Shown here in pieces: positions 40,101 through 48,311 of a DNA stretch of 64,000 nucleotides. Position numbers and translations under genes: made by a program. The notes under the pieces were generated by a model, which was given only the letters and a program-made list of their open reading frames with translations, searched no databases and was not told the DNA's origin. This stretch comes from Pseudomonadales bacterium (GTDB lineage: Bacteria > Pseudomonadota > Gammaproteobacteria > Pseudomonadales > Ketobacteraceae), in contig JAGUVW010000061.1 in the NCBI GenBank assembly GCA_020062665.1, forward strand, positions 67,065-131,064, given 5' to 3'. Numbering within the stretch: position 1 is the first letter of the stretch; each line of letters begins with the position of its first letter.

Positions 40101-43100
40101 GATCTGCGGCACCCGCCAGCAGACCTATCGTGAGCTGGACAGCCTGAGCAATCGCATTGCGCACTGGCTGCAATCACGGGGCGTGCAGCGGGGACAGCGG
40201 GTGGCGCTGTGCGTCGGGCGCAGCCTGGAATTGCCCGCGCTTTATCTGGGTGTGATCAAGTCCGGTGCCGCTTACGTGCCGATGGATGCCGGCTATCCCG
40301 CCGATCGCATCGCCTTCATCGCCGAAGACAGTCAGGCGCCGGTGCTGATCACCGAGCAATGTGTGCTGCAGCGTCTGCGTGATGCCAATGTGCAGTTGCC
40401 GGATTCCGTCGAGTGTCTGCTGCTGGATGATCTGGACAGCATGCTCGCCGGACACTCCGATCAGCCGCTGACAGCCCAGCCAACGCCAGACGATCTGTTG
40501 TATTACGTCTATACCTCTGGTTCCACCGGGCGGCCCAAAGGTGCCGGTGTCTATCATCGTGGCGAGCGCAATCTGCTGCAGTGGTATGCCGACTTGCTGC
40601 AGCTTGCCGGGCAGGACAGGGTATTGCTGATCAGCGCACTGGGTTTCGACCTGACGCAGAAAAACCTGTTCATTCCGTTCTGCACCGGTGCGACGTTGGT
40701 GATTCCGGATTTCGAGGATTACGATCCTGAGCGCCTGGCCGATCTGATCGCGCGCCAACAGGTGTCCGTGATCAACTGCGCGCCGTCGGCGTTCTATCCC
40801 ATCGCGGAACTGGATCAACACGGCGGTTATCCGTTTGCGTCCCTGCGTCATGTGGTGCTGGGCGGTGAACCGATTCGCCTGAATACCCTCAAGCCCTGGT
40901 TCGATCATCCAGCCGTGCACTGTGTGCTGACCAACAGCTACGGCCCCACGGAATGCAGCGATGTCGTTGCGAGTTACTCTCTGCAGAGTATCGACGATCC
41001 CGCGCTATCCATGCCCGTCGGCCGGCCGCTGGCCAACACCCAGCTGTATATAGTGGATCAGTCAGGCCATCTGTTGCCGACCGGCGCCGTGGGCGAATTG
41101 TGCATCGCAGGCATCGGCGTCGGCGCGGGTTATTGGAATCGCGACGATCTGAATGCGCAGGCGTTTGCCAGCAATCCCTATGGCGAAGGCCGCTGGTATC
41201 GCACCGGGGATCTGGTGCGATACAACCCGCAGGGCGAGATCGTCTACGTGGGCCGCAAGGATTTCCAGGTGAAATTGCGCGGCTTGCGGATCGAGCCGGG
41301 TGAAGTGGATTCACTGCTCAAACAGATGGATCACGTGCGCGATGCACTGACGCTGGTGCGCGACGAACGCCTGATTTCCTACGTGCTGTCCCATCACACC
41401 TTCGATGTGGCGGCTGCCCGCGAAGCGTTGCGAGGCAAGTTGCCAGACTTCATGGTGCCTGCTGCGCTGGTGGTGCTGGACGCCTGGCCGCTGACACCCA
41501 ACGGCAAGATCGATCGCAAGGCGCTGCCGCAACCGGATCAGGGCGTGTTGGGCCCCTACGTTGCACCGCGCAACGACAGCGAGCAGCGCATCGCCGACAT
41601 CTGGTGTCAGGTGCTGAAGCTGCCCAAGGTCAGCGTGCACGCGAATTTCTTCGAAGTGGGTGGCCATTCCCTGCTGGCGACGCAGGTGGTATCGCGCATT
41701 CGCCAGGCGTTCGGCGTTGAATTGTCGGTGCGCACACTGTTCGAATCGCCCACCATCGAAAAACTCACCCGCGCCATCGGCGGGGCAGCGGCAGCCGGCC
41801 TGATTGATACGGCACCGCCGCTGGTGGCGCTGCATCCGCCCAATCGCGATACCTTGTCGTTCGCGCAATACCGCCTGTGGTTTGTCGATCAGCTCAATCA
41901 GGGCAGCAGCGAATACAACCTGCCGTCGGCCTTGCGCATTCGTGGCGCGCTGGACGTGACGGTGTTGGATCGAGTGTTGGGCGAAATCGTGCGTCGTCAT
42001 GAATCGCTGCGCACCAATTTCGCGGAAAAGGATGGCGTGCCACAGCTGATCGTGCGCCCGCCGCAGGAATGGCATTCGCCGCTGGTGGATCTGTCTGCAG
42101 CCCAGGGTAGTGAACAGCAACGGTTGATTACCCAGTGGGTGGATCAGGATGCCAACGTCACCTTCGATCTGGCCAGCGATTCGCTGTTTACCACGCGCAT
42201 CCTCAAGCTGGCGACCGACGATCACATCATTCTGCTGAACATGCACCATATCATTTCCGATGGCTGGTCCATCGGCGTGCTGGTGCAGGAAATCCAGGCG
42301 CTCTACTTCGCTTTCGCCGCGGGTCAGTCTTCGCCGTTGCCGCCGCTGCCGATCCAGTATTCGGATTTTGCCGTGTGGCAGCGCCAGTGGCTGCAGGGTG
42401 AAACGCTGGACAAGCTGCGCGAATACTGGAAATCCGCGCTGCGAGGTGCACCGGATGTGCTGCGTCTGCCCACCGACAAACCGCGCCCGAAAATCCAGAC
42501 CTTCAACGGCGCCCATTCACCGGTTCAGCTGGGCCGCGCGCTCACCGAAAAAGTGAAGCATTATTGTGACCAGCACGACCTGACCCCGTTCATGGTGCTG
42601 ATGGGCGCGTACCAGCTGTTGCTGAGCCGCTACACCCAACAGCAGGACATCTGCGTGGGCATCCCCATCGCGGGCCGCAACCGGACCGAAATCGAAAACC
42701 TCATCGGCTTTTTCATCAATGGTCTGGTGATTCGCACCCGGCTTGATGGCAATCCGTCGGTGCAGGATTATTTCACCCAGGTGAAACAAGTCGCCCTCGG
42801 TGCCTATGCCCATCAGGACATGCCCGCGGATGTTTTGCTCGACACCCTGAAACTGGAACGCAGCGCCGATACCTCGCCGGGCGCGCAGGTGGGCTTTGCG
42901 CTGCAGAACGTGGCGCAAACGGATTTGTCTGCCGTGCTGGGCAATCTCAGCATCGAACCCGTACCACGGGAACATAAAACCGCGAAATACGAACTGTCGC
43001 TGATCCTGCAGGAAAACAACGGCGAGATCGGTGGTGTGGCGGAGTACAACACCGACCTGTTCTTCGCCAGCACTATCGAGCGCATGATGCGACAGTACTG

Positions 43101-46100
43101 CCACGTGCTGGAGCAGATGCTGGATCAGCCAGAGCAACTGCTGGATGCGGTGCAGGTGGTGTCGCTGGACGAGCTTTACGGGTTGCTGCATCTGGATGTG
43201 GCGTCCTGCGAGTTGCAGCGCCTGTCACCCATGCAGCGCGACATGTATCTGGATACCTTGCTGGAACCGGCCACGCTCAAGAACAGTCTGGGCTACCACT
43301 TCATCACCAGCGGTGATTTCGATCTGAACCTCTGGCAGCAGGCCTCGCAACTCCTGGTGGACACACAGCCGTTGTTGCGCGCATCGCTGCTGGCGGTGGA
43401 TCTGCCCTATGTGGATGTGGCGTATCTGAATATCGATCGGCAGCGCACCGTGCGCGTGCATTTCGAGGATCGCTCTGCCACGCCGATGAGCGATCAGCAA
43501 GCAGCGGATTTCGCCCAGAGCCTGATCTGGCAGCCGTACGACATTCATGGTGAGCTGCATCAATCCTTTGTGTTCAAACTGGATCGTGGCCGTCATCTGG
43601 TGGTGTTCCGCGCCAATCACATCCTGCTGGATGGTGCCGGCATGGCCGTGCATCTGCACAATGTCATCGCCGCCGCGGAAAGCCTGCGCGCGCAACAGCA
43701 CTATTTGTCGGCACCGGTGATCTACCCGGATTATGTGCAGGAAAACCTGCGTCGCACCGATACCCATGAAGTCATCGCCCACTGGCGTAACACCGGTCGC
43801 TCCGTCGAGGCGCTGGACTTCTCGCTGCCGCCGCAACACAAGCCGGCTACACCGGGCCAGCGGGTTGAACGCCACCTGCGTCTGGACGATCAGCATTGGC
43901 AACAGCTGCAGCGTTACTGCGAGCAGCAGCGCATCACGCCATCGCTGTATTTCAAAGCGCTCTATGGTTTGCTGATCAACGCCTATTGTCGCGGCGAAGC
44001 GGATTTCGTGGTCTCTGAAGTCGTAGGTGGCCGCAATGGCGTGCATCGTCGCGCCTTTGGTAATTACTTCCAGGTGCTGCCGGTGGTGTTCCCGCAGGAT
44101 CTGTTCAAGGCCGGCCATCGGGTGGACGATCTGTTCGCCTACATCCGCAACTATCGCAAGTCTTTGCGGGGCAATGCCAACGTGTCGCTGCTCACCCAGC
44201 GCCACACGCTGCCGCAGGGCCGCCTGCATTTCATGTTCAACTACTACAACTTCATTCCGACGGTAACGCTGTTCGGCACCCCGGTGCAGTTGAAAGCCTA
44301 TCCCCAGGTGCAGAACGGTCCGGTGCAGTTTGTGGTGCACGAACAGGATGGCTGGCTCGAACTCAATCTGATCTATCTGGCGGATCTGTTTGCGGATATC
44401 GATTTTCTGCCGCGCATCGCATCGCTGAGCCAGCAGATTCTGGCCGGGCAGAACAGCGTGGATCAGCTGGAGTTGGTATTGCCGCTGGAACAGGCGCGGC
44501 AGCGTAGCGAGTGGAATGCCACAGCACAGGCGTTGCCGGCATTCGCCTCTGTCGTGCAGTGGTTCGACGCCCAGGCTGATCGCTCACCGGATCAGGTGGC
44601 GGTGAAGCAGGGCGCGCAGCAACTCAGTTATCGCGCGCTGCTGGCGCAAGCCAACCAGTTGGCGAACTGGCTGATCGGGCAGGGCGTGCAGTCGCGGCAA
44701 ATGGTGGGCATCTGTCTGGATCGTTCGCCGCAGATGCTGGTTGCGGTGCTGGGTGTGCTCAAGGCGGGCGCAGCTTATGTTCCCATGGATTCCCAATATC
44801 CGGCGGAACGGCTGGCGTACATGCTGGCAGACAGTCAGGCGCCGCTGTTGCTCACCCAGCGTTGCATCGTGGAAAAGCTGCAGGAAAGCGCAACGGATCT
44901 TGGCCAGACCCGCGTGGTGGAACTGGATCAGTCGCCCGCGTATCTGCAGGCATCCACCGCCATGCCGGCGCGCGCCGTGCAGGGCGAAGATCCCATCTAT
45001 GTGATCTACACCTCCGGTTCCACTGGCAAACCCAAAGGCGCGGTGGTGCGTCACAGCGGCGAAGTGAACCTGCAACAGTGGTACATCAACAGCCTGGGCA
45101 TTTCGGCGCAGGATCGCTTCCTGCTGGTGAGCGCGTTTGGTTTCGATCTGTCGCAGAAAAACCTGTTCGCGCCGATCTTGACCGGCGGTACGCTGGTGCT
45201 GCCAGAGATGGAAAACTACGACGTGGAAGCCATCGCCCACGCGCTGGCGCAGGAACGCATCAGTGTGATCAACTGCGCGCCCAGTGCGTTCTATCCGCTG
45301 GTGGAGCACAACAGTCTGCCCGGTTATCCGTTCCCGCATCTGCGCTATGCCGTGCTCGGTGGCGAACCCATTCGTATGTCGGCATTCCGTGACTGGCTGG
45401 CGTTGCCGCAAACCGCTTGTCGTATCGTCAACAGCTACGGCCCCACCGAGTGCACCGACGTGGTGTCCTATCACATCAATACGGATAACGCGGCGGAAAC
45501 CCTGCCCATCGGCAAACCGGTGTGCAACACCCAGCTGTACATCCTCGACGATCAACATCACCTGCTGCCGGAAGGGGTGATCGGTGAATTGTGCGTGGCG
45601 GGCACCGGTGTCGGTCTGGGTTATCTGGGGCGGCCGGAGCTGAATGCCAAGGTGTTTCAGCCCAATCCGTTCGGTGACGGCCAGCTCTACCGCACCGGTG
45701 ATCTGGCGCGCTACTGGCCCGATGGCAACATCGAATACATCGGCCGCAAGGATTTCCAGATCAAGCTGCGCGGCCTGCGCATCGAGCTGGGTGAAATCGA
45801 GCACGCGCTGCGGGAACTGCCCGGTGTGCAGGACAGCCTGACCCTGGTGCGGGACGATCAACTGGTCAGCTACCTGATTGCAGCACCGAATCTGGATGTG
45901 GCGGCCTGCCGGACGAAGTTGCGCACCCGCCTGCCGGACTACATGGTGCCGGCGTTGATGGTGGTGCTGTCGCACTGGCCCCTCACGCCCAACGGCAAGA
46001 TCGATCGCGCCGCGCTGCCGGCACCAGGCGAGGAAAGCCGTCGGCCCTATGTCGCGCCCCGCAATGAAACCGAGGAAAAACTCGCGGCAATCTGGAGTGA

Positions 46101-46356
46101 AGTGCTGGGTGTGGAGCGGGTCGGCATTCACGACAGCTTCTTCGATCTGGGTGGCCATTCGCTGGTGGCAGCACGGGCGGTTTCCAAGTTCCGTCAGGCC
46201 TTCGATGTGGATATTCCGCTACGGGCGTTGTTCGAACTGCACACCATTGCTGACATCGCCCAGTATCTGGAAACCCTGCAGTGGGCGGCGCGCAACGCCG
46301 ATACCTCGCAGCAGGACGCCCAGCCCAGCGAAGGACGCGACGAAGGTTTCCTGTAA
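37150..46356 (+). CDS. NRPS3: TubC-dock-(C-C'-A-T)x2 synthetase with tandem condensation-fold domains
   Basis: The 3068-aa protein opens with a TubC-type docking domain (residues 1-52, LGAAGVKLWVEEGQLKFKAP). Two modules of the same unusual order follow. Module 1: C (HHIVTDG at 207), a second condensation-fold domain C' (531-937, HHAIMDG at 665), A (core 1121, Asp1167) and carrier Ser1507. Module 2: C (HHIISDG at 1699), C' (about 2017-2437, NHILLDG at 2156), A (core 2620, Asp2666) and carrier Ser3004. Both A domains share FDL[T/S]QKNLF, INCAPSAFYP, LGGEPIR and NSYGPTEC, giving pocket D-L-K-N-V-G-S-D-V, which I cannot assign to a common amino acid. No carrier separates C from C'. The tail GRDEGFL may dock to NRPS4. 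The start is coupled to NRPS2 (GAGGAAGG upstream). Confidence 0.94.
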   Translation: MTVFELMSRLGAAGVKLWVEEGQLKFKAPKGALTAELKDALVAKKSEVIEFLSGTRVGTSGDADRIPLADRSQPLHLSHAQNRLWFIEQLTPGNSTFHIPAPMLLNGILDQGAMERAFLQLLQRHEALRTVIREVEGEPRQIVQSIERFVIPVEDLTSLPTGERQQSLQEKVERETRAPFDLANGPMVRAKLFKLDDNQHALVVVIHHIVTDGWSMGIFVREMAALYAAERMGVNATLPPLPVQYGDFSEWQRNWLQGDVLDRQIAYWQQQLANAPVSLDLPFDRPRPAVVTRNGTTLPVSFDSTLTDDIKKLARKLDTTAYVILLAAYKILLGRWSRQRDICVGMPVAGRTRPEVEGLIGFFVNTLAIRTQQTGKPTFEQFVRQVREKVLGAQMHQDIPFEVLVEELNVPRNLSFAPVYQVSLSFTGAEGSADKVRLGGLEIAPLELELSGARAEMSLMLADHGQTIHGMIEYNTDLFDRATIEIFVQHLQRLLQAFTRHPESCIDTVALLNDSELKEALNLSEHCEAVLPLAPMQRDFFIDSLKSANTLRNTIGEAFELPFVVDVERWHHAIQKVADANPLQRVRLVESTKPWLDPFYQVVEHQQSVWFECLDWSAETLTPDALQTRLDQLILRPWNVLHSPLIRHYLVKQASGRSLYLMTAHHAIMDGGSRRFHREAVLQAYLTGAVPVVTPARIQDWILQRTRKTDNQAVLDFWRQALAEAEPLATRVADPGDAQVQTWTLSAADYQALEQFCGRHGVSAAGYLRALYALALDHCSHHNGPVVLIDAVAARQDVTFESNGCFFQFVPDVLQKVEPQQTIWDLVQANRAWRKSIGDAIYLSMMARQQFLNPNGIEFQFNARVGAIQESVHIDGRDIDVYHAQPDNAGTVKLMVNPHQGGAILRYSFRKQEFGGFDLLQRIAHVHNQILAGVDTLQQLDWLLPEEKAQQLAWQGKQDTGYGKETLLDLMAAQVDRRPDQVAVICGTRQQTYRELDSLSNRIAHWLQSRGVQRGQRVALCVGRSLELPALYLGVIKSGAAYVPMDAGYPADRIAFIAEDSQAPVLITEQCVLQRLRDANVQLPDSVECLLLDDLDSMLAGHSDQPLTAQPTPDDLLYYVYTSGSTGRPKGAGVYHRGERNLLQWYADLLQLAGQDRVLLISALGFDLTQKNLFIPFCTGATLVIPDFEDYDPERLADLIARQQVSVINCAPSAFYPIAELDQHGGYPFASLRHVVLGGEPIRLNTLKPWFDHPAVHCVLTNSYGPTECSDVVASYSLQSIDDPALSMPVGRPLANTQLYIVDQSGHLLPTGAVGELCIAGIGVGAGYWNRDDLNAQAFASNPYGEGRWYRTGDLVRYNPQGEIVYVGRKDFQVKLRGLRIEPGEVDSLLKQMDHVRDALTLVRDERLISYVLSHHTFDVAAAREALRGKLPDFMVPAALVVLDAWPLTPNGKIDRKALPQPDQGVLGPYVAPRNDSEQRIADIWCQVLKLPKVSVHANFFEVGGHSLLATQVVSRIRQAFGVELSVRTLFESPTIEKLTRAIGGAAAAGLIDTAPPLVALHPPNRDTLSFAQYRLWFVDQLNQGSSEYNLPSALRIRGALDVTVLDRVLGEIVRRHESLRTNFAEKDGVPQLIVRPPQEWHSPLVDLSAAQGSEQQRLITQWVDQDANVTFDLASDSLFTTRILKLATDDHIILLNMHHIISDGWSIGVLVQEIQALYFAFAAGQSSPLPPLPIQYSDFAVWQRQWLQGETLDKLREYWKSALRGAPDVLRLPTDKPRPKIQTFNGAHSPVQLGRALTEKVKHYCDQHDLTPFMVLMGAYQLLLSRYTQQQDICVGIPIAGRNRTEIENLIGFFINGLVIRTRLDGNPSVQDYFTQVKQVALGAYAHQDMPADVLLDTLKLERSADTSPGAQVGFALQNVAQTDLSAVLGNLSIEPVPREHKTAKYELSLILQENNGEIGGVAEYNTDLFFASTIERMMRQYCHVLEQMLDQPEQLLDAVQVVSLDELYGLLHLDVASCELQRLSPMQRDMYLDTLLEPATLKNSLGYHFITSGDFDLNLWQQASQLLVDTQPLLRASLLAVDLPYVDVAYLNIDRQRTVRVHFEDRSATPMSDQQAADFAQSLIWQPYDIHGELHQSFVFKLDRGRHLVVFRANHILLDGAGMAVHLHNVIAAAESLRAQQHYLSAPVIYPDYVQENLRRTDTHEVIAHWRNTGRSVEALDFSLPPQHKPATPGQRVERHLRLDDQHWQQLQRYCEQQRITPSLYFKALYGLLINAYCRGEADFVVSEVVGGRNGVHRRAFGNYFQVLPVVFPQDLFKAGHRVDDLFAYIRNYRKSLRGNANVSLLTQRHTLPQGRLHFMFNYYNFIPTVTLFGTPVQLKAYPQVQNGPVQFVVHEQDGWLELNLIYLADLFADIDFLPRIASLSQQILAGQNSVDQLELVLPLEQARQRSEWNATAQALPAFASVVQWFDAQADRSPDQVAVKQGAQQLSYRALLAQANQLANWLIGQGVQSRQMVGICLDRSPQMLVAVLGVLKAGAAYVPMDSQYPAERLAYMLADSQAPLLLTQRCIVEKLQESATDLGQTRVVELDQSPAYLQASTAMPARAVQGEDPIYVIYTSGSTGKPKGAVVRHSGEVNLQQWYINSLGISAQDRFLLVSAFGFDLSQKNLFAPILTGGTLVLPEMENYDVEAIAHALAQERISVINCAPSAFYPLVEHNSLPGYPFPHLRYAVLGGEPIRMSAFRDWLALPQTACRIVNSYGPTECTDVVSYHINTDNAAETLPIGKPVCNTQLYILDDQHHLLPEGVIGELCVAGTGVGLGYLGRPELNAKVFQPNPFGDGQLYRTGDLARYWPDGNIEYIGRKDFQIKLRGLRIELGEIEHALRELPGVQDSLTLVRDDQLVSYLIAAPNLDVAACRTKLRTRLPDYMVPALMVVLSHWPLTPNGKIDRAALPAPGEESRRPYVAPRNETEEKLAAIWSEVLGVERVGIHDSFFDLGGHSLVAARAVSKFRQAFDVDIPLRALFELHTIADIAQYLETLQWAARNADTSQQDAQPSEGRDEGFL
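38740..39960 (+). other. C' domain 1 (second condensation-fold domain of NRPS3 module 1)
   Basis: About 407 residues between the first C domain and its A domain. It opens with LPLAPMQRDFFIDSL, holds an intact catalytic-type motif HHAIMDGG at residue 665, and later shows GCFFQFVPDVL and EFQFNARV. It matches the overall length and motif order of the condensation superfamily but is diverged from the canonical C domains beside it. There is no carrier domain before it. Confidence 0.75.
43198..44460 (+). other. C' domain 2 (second condensation-fold domain of NRPS3 module 2)
   Basis: About 420 residues, opening LQRLSPMQRDMYLDTLL. The catalytic-type motif reads NHILLDG at residue 2156, so the first His is Asn but the presumed catalytic second His and Asp are kept. 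Later motifs are FGNYFQVLPVVF and LHFMFNYYNFIPTV. It sits between the second C domain and the second A domain of NRPS3. Confidence 0.75.
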
Positions 46357-46360
46357 GGCT

Positions 46361-46418
46361 CATTCCCATGTGCTAACCTTGTCGGATTCCTCATTCGGCC
46401 AGGGTTAGCACTGGAATG
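46361..46418 (+). promoter_or_regulatory. Inverted repeat covering the diguanylate cyclase start codon
   Basis: A perfect 9-bp inverted repeat, gtgctaacc (46370-46378) and ggttagcac (46403-46411), lies in the short gap after NRPS3. It is extended by a second arm pair, cattcc (46361-46366) and ggaatg (46413-46418), with a small bulge. The right arm includes the ATG of the downstream gene and the AGGG that is its best ribosome site. It could be an operator or an mRNA hairpin that hides the start. Confidence 0.5.
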
Positions 46419-48194
46419 CACCTGATTGTCCGTTCCCTTTACTTTGTTGCGTTATTGCTGTGCAGTGTGGGCGCTGCAGCCCAGGTTGATTTGCGCATCG
46501 GCCTGAACCAGCACGCCTGGGTTTACATCGATGACTCAGGGTCACAGCAGCTGCAGAAAGTGTCCGATCCCGCCCAATTGCTGGATCAGTTCTCGTTCCA
46601 GAAAACCACGCTGGGTGAAGACAACTGGGGCTTCAGCCAACCGGTGTTCTGGGTGCTGGTACCGCTGGCGTTTCCCGACCGGCAGCAGAAATGGTTTCTC
46701 GAGCTGGCCTATCCGCTGCTGGATCGCGTTGACCTGTTCGTGAAATTCCCCCACAGCGAATGGGTGGCGAAAACGCCCACTGGCGACATGCGCCCCTGGG
46801 GTAGCCGGGAAGTGGAAAGTGCTGCATTTCATTTCCACCTGCCGAACCAGGCAACCCACGTGTTGTTGCGTCTGGATACCCAGGGTTCCATGCGGTTCCC
46901 CCTGTATCTGACCAGCGAATCAGCCCTGCAATCCCGCGAGCGCCAGCAGCAGTTTGCGTTCGGCCTGTTCTTTGGCGCGATGCTGATCATGGTGTTTTAC
47001 AACGCGGTTATCTTTCTGCTGGCGCGGGAGCCGGCCTATCTGTATTACATGGCCATCCTCGCCATGGCGACCCTGTATCAGGCGGCGATGAGCGGGTACG
47101 GTTTCATGTACGTCTGGCGTAGCAGTGGCTACTGGATCAACCAGCATATTCAGCCGGTGTCGGTGGGAATGGTGTTGTGGTTTATTTGCCTGTTCAGCCG
47201 TGACGTGCTGGATCTGAAACAGGTCAAACCCGGCGCCGATCGCGCGCTGCAGTGGCTGGGGCTTTCCGGCCTGTTGCTGGCGGTGGCAGGCTCGGTGCTG
47301 AGCTTCAGCTGGCTGATTCACTTCACCGCCCTGTGGCCCCTCGTGGTGGTGTTTGCGGTGGTGGCATCCGGTGTCTATGCCGTGCGGGCCAAGGTGCGCG
47401 GCGCGGGGATTTTCATTCTGGCGTGGGTGATGGGATTCGTGGGCGTGCTGGTCTACAGCGCCCAGCAGATGGGTGTCATTCCGGTGTCATGGCCCACGGA
47501 AAACGGTGTGCGGCTGGGGATTCTCTGCAATGTCACGCTGCTGTCCTTCGTCCTGATGTCGCATCTGCAACAACTGAAGCGGGAGAAGGAGCATCTGGCG
47601 AAAACCGCCGAGGCCAACTATCAGCTGGCCCTGATCGATGGCCTCACCGGGGTGCCTAACCGGCGCGCCTTCGACGACCGGCTGAGTTCCGAGTTCGAGC
47701 GTACCCAGCGCGACGGCACTTCGATGGCGCTGCTGATGGTGGATGTGGATTTCTTCAAGAAATTCAATGACGCCTATGGTCATCAGGCGGGGGATGATGC
47801 CCTGGTGCGGGTGGCGCTGATCATGCGCAACTGTCTGCGCCGGCCCACCGACAGCCTGTACCGGTATGGTGGGGAGGAATTCGCCATCATTCTGGCGGAT
47901 ACCGACGCCACCGGTGCGGATCATATCGCCACCCGCATCATGCGTTCGGTGCGCAACCTATGCGTGCCTCACAAGGAAAGCCCTCACAAACAGCTCACCG
48001 TCAGCATTGGCATCGGCCTTTCCCGCACCAAGGAGAAGGGGGATTCCATCGATCAACTGCTGCACCGGGCCGACGTGGCGCTCTATCAGGCCAAGCGTCA
48101 GGGCCGCAACACCACCTGCCTGGCGGATCGCCAATCCGGCACCGTGGTGAATATCGGCGACTATTTCAAAAATACACCAAAAGACACGCCGTAA
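46416..48194 (+). CDS. 7TMR-DISM membrane diguanylate cyclase (GGDEF)
   Basis: The 592-aa protein has a signal peptide (cleavage near VGAAAQ at 22), a periplasmic beta-sandwich sensor of the 7TMR-DISMED2 type (about 25-165; WVYIDDSG, FWVLVPLAFPDRQQKWFLEL), seven hydrophobic helices (about 175-385) and a C-terminal GGDEF domain. The active loop is GGEEF at 485-489 and is preceded by RPTD at 476-479, exactly five residues away, which is the inhibitory I-site spacing. LIDGLTGVPNRRAFDDRL and the metal-binding MVDVDFFKKFND are also intact. It should make cyclic di-GMP in response to an outside ligand. It lies between two NRPS genes in the same direction, 59 bp after NRPS3 and 117 bp before NRPS4, so it may share their transcript. 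Confidence 0.93.
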   Translation: MHLIVRSLYFVALLLCSVGAAAQVDLRIGLNQHAWVYIDDSGSQQLQKVSDPAQLLDQFSFQKTTLGEDNWGFSQPVFWVLVPLAFPDRQQKWFLELAYPLLDRVDLFVKFPHSEWVAKTPTGDMRPWGSREVESAAFHFHLPNQATHVLLRLDTQGSMRFPLYLTSESALQSRERQQQFAFGLFFGAMLIMVFYNAVIFLLAREPAYLYYMAILAMATLYQAAMSGYGFMYVWRSSGYWINQHIQPVSVGMVLWFICLFSRDVLDLKQVKPGADRALQWLGLSGLLLAVAGSVLSFSWLIHFTALWPLVVVFAVVASGVYAVRAKVRGAGIFILAWVMGFVGVLVYSAQQMGVIPVSWPTENGVRLGILCNVTLLSFVLMSHLQQLKREKEHLAKTAEANYQLALIDGLTGVPNRRAFDDRLSSEFERTQRDGTSMALLMVDVDFFKKFNDAYGHQAGDDALVRVALIMRNCLRRPTDSLYRYGGEEFAIILADTDATGADHIATRIMRSVRNLCVPHKESPHKQLTVSIGIGLSRTKEKGDSIDQLLHRADVALYQAKRQGRNTTCLADRQSGTVVNIGDYFKNTPKDTP

Positions 48195-48248
48195 CCCCTT
48201 TAAAAAACAAGCGGTTTCGCCCAAAATTCCCCGTTTCAGTTGGATTTG

Positions 48249-48276
48249 TTTACTCTCTCAGTTGACCCTGTATACA
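48249..48276 (+). promoter_or_regulatory. Weak promoter candidate before NRPS4
   Basis: TTTACT at 48249-48254 and TATACA at 48271-48276 are 16 bases apart in a short AT-rich gap. Each matches the sigma70 consensus at four positions. If real, NRPS4 could be transcribed separately from NRPS1-3. Evidence is weak. Confidence 0.25.
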
Positions 48277-48311
48277 CTCGGTTTACTTAAAACAAGAAAA
48301 ACGGGAAGAAT

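Noticed and set aside
37150..46356. C' domains as heterocyclisation domains
   Set aside because: Heterocyclisation domains use DxxxxD in place of HHxxxDG. The C' motifs are HHAIMDG, NHILLDG, HHVVMDG or a degenerate form, and the A pockets are not Cys/Ser/Thr-like.
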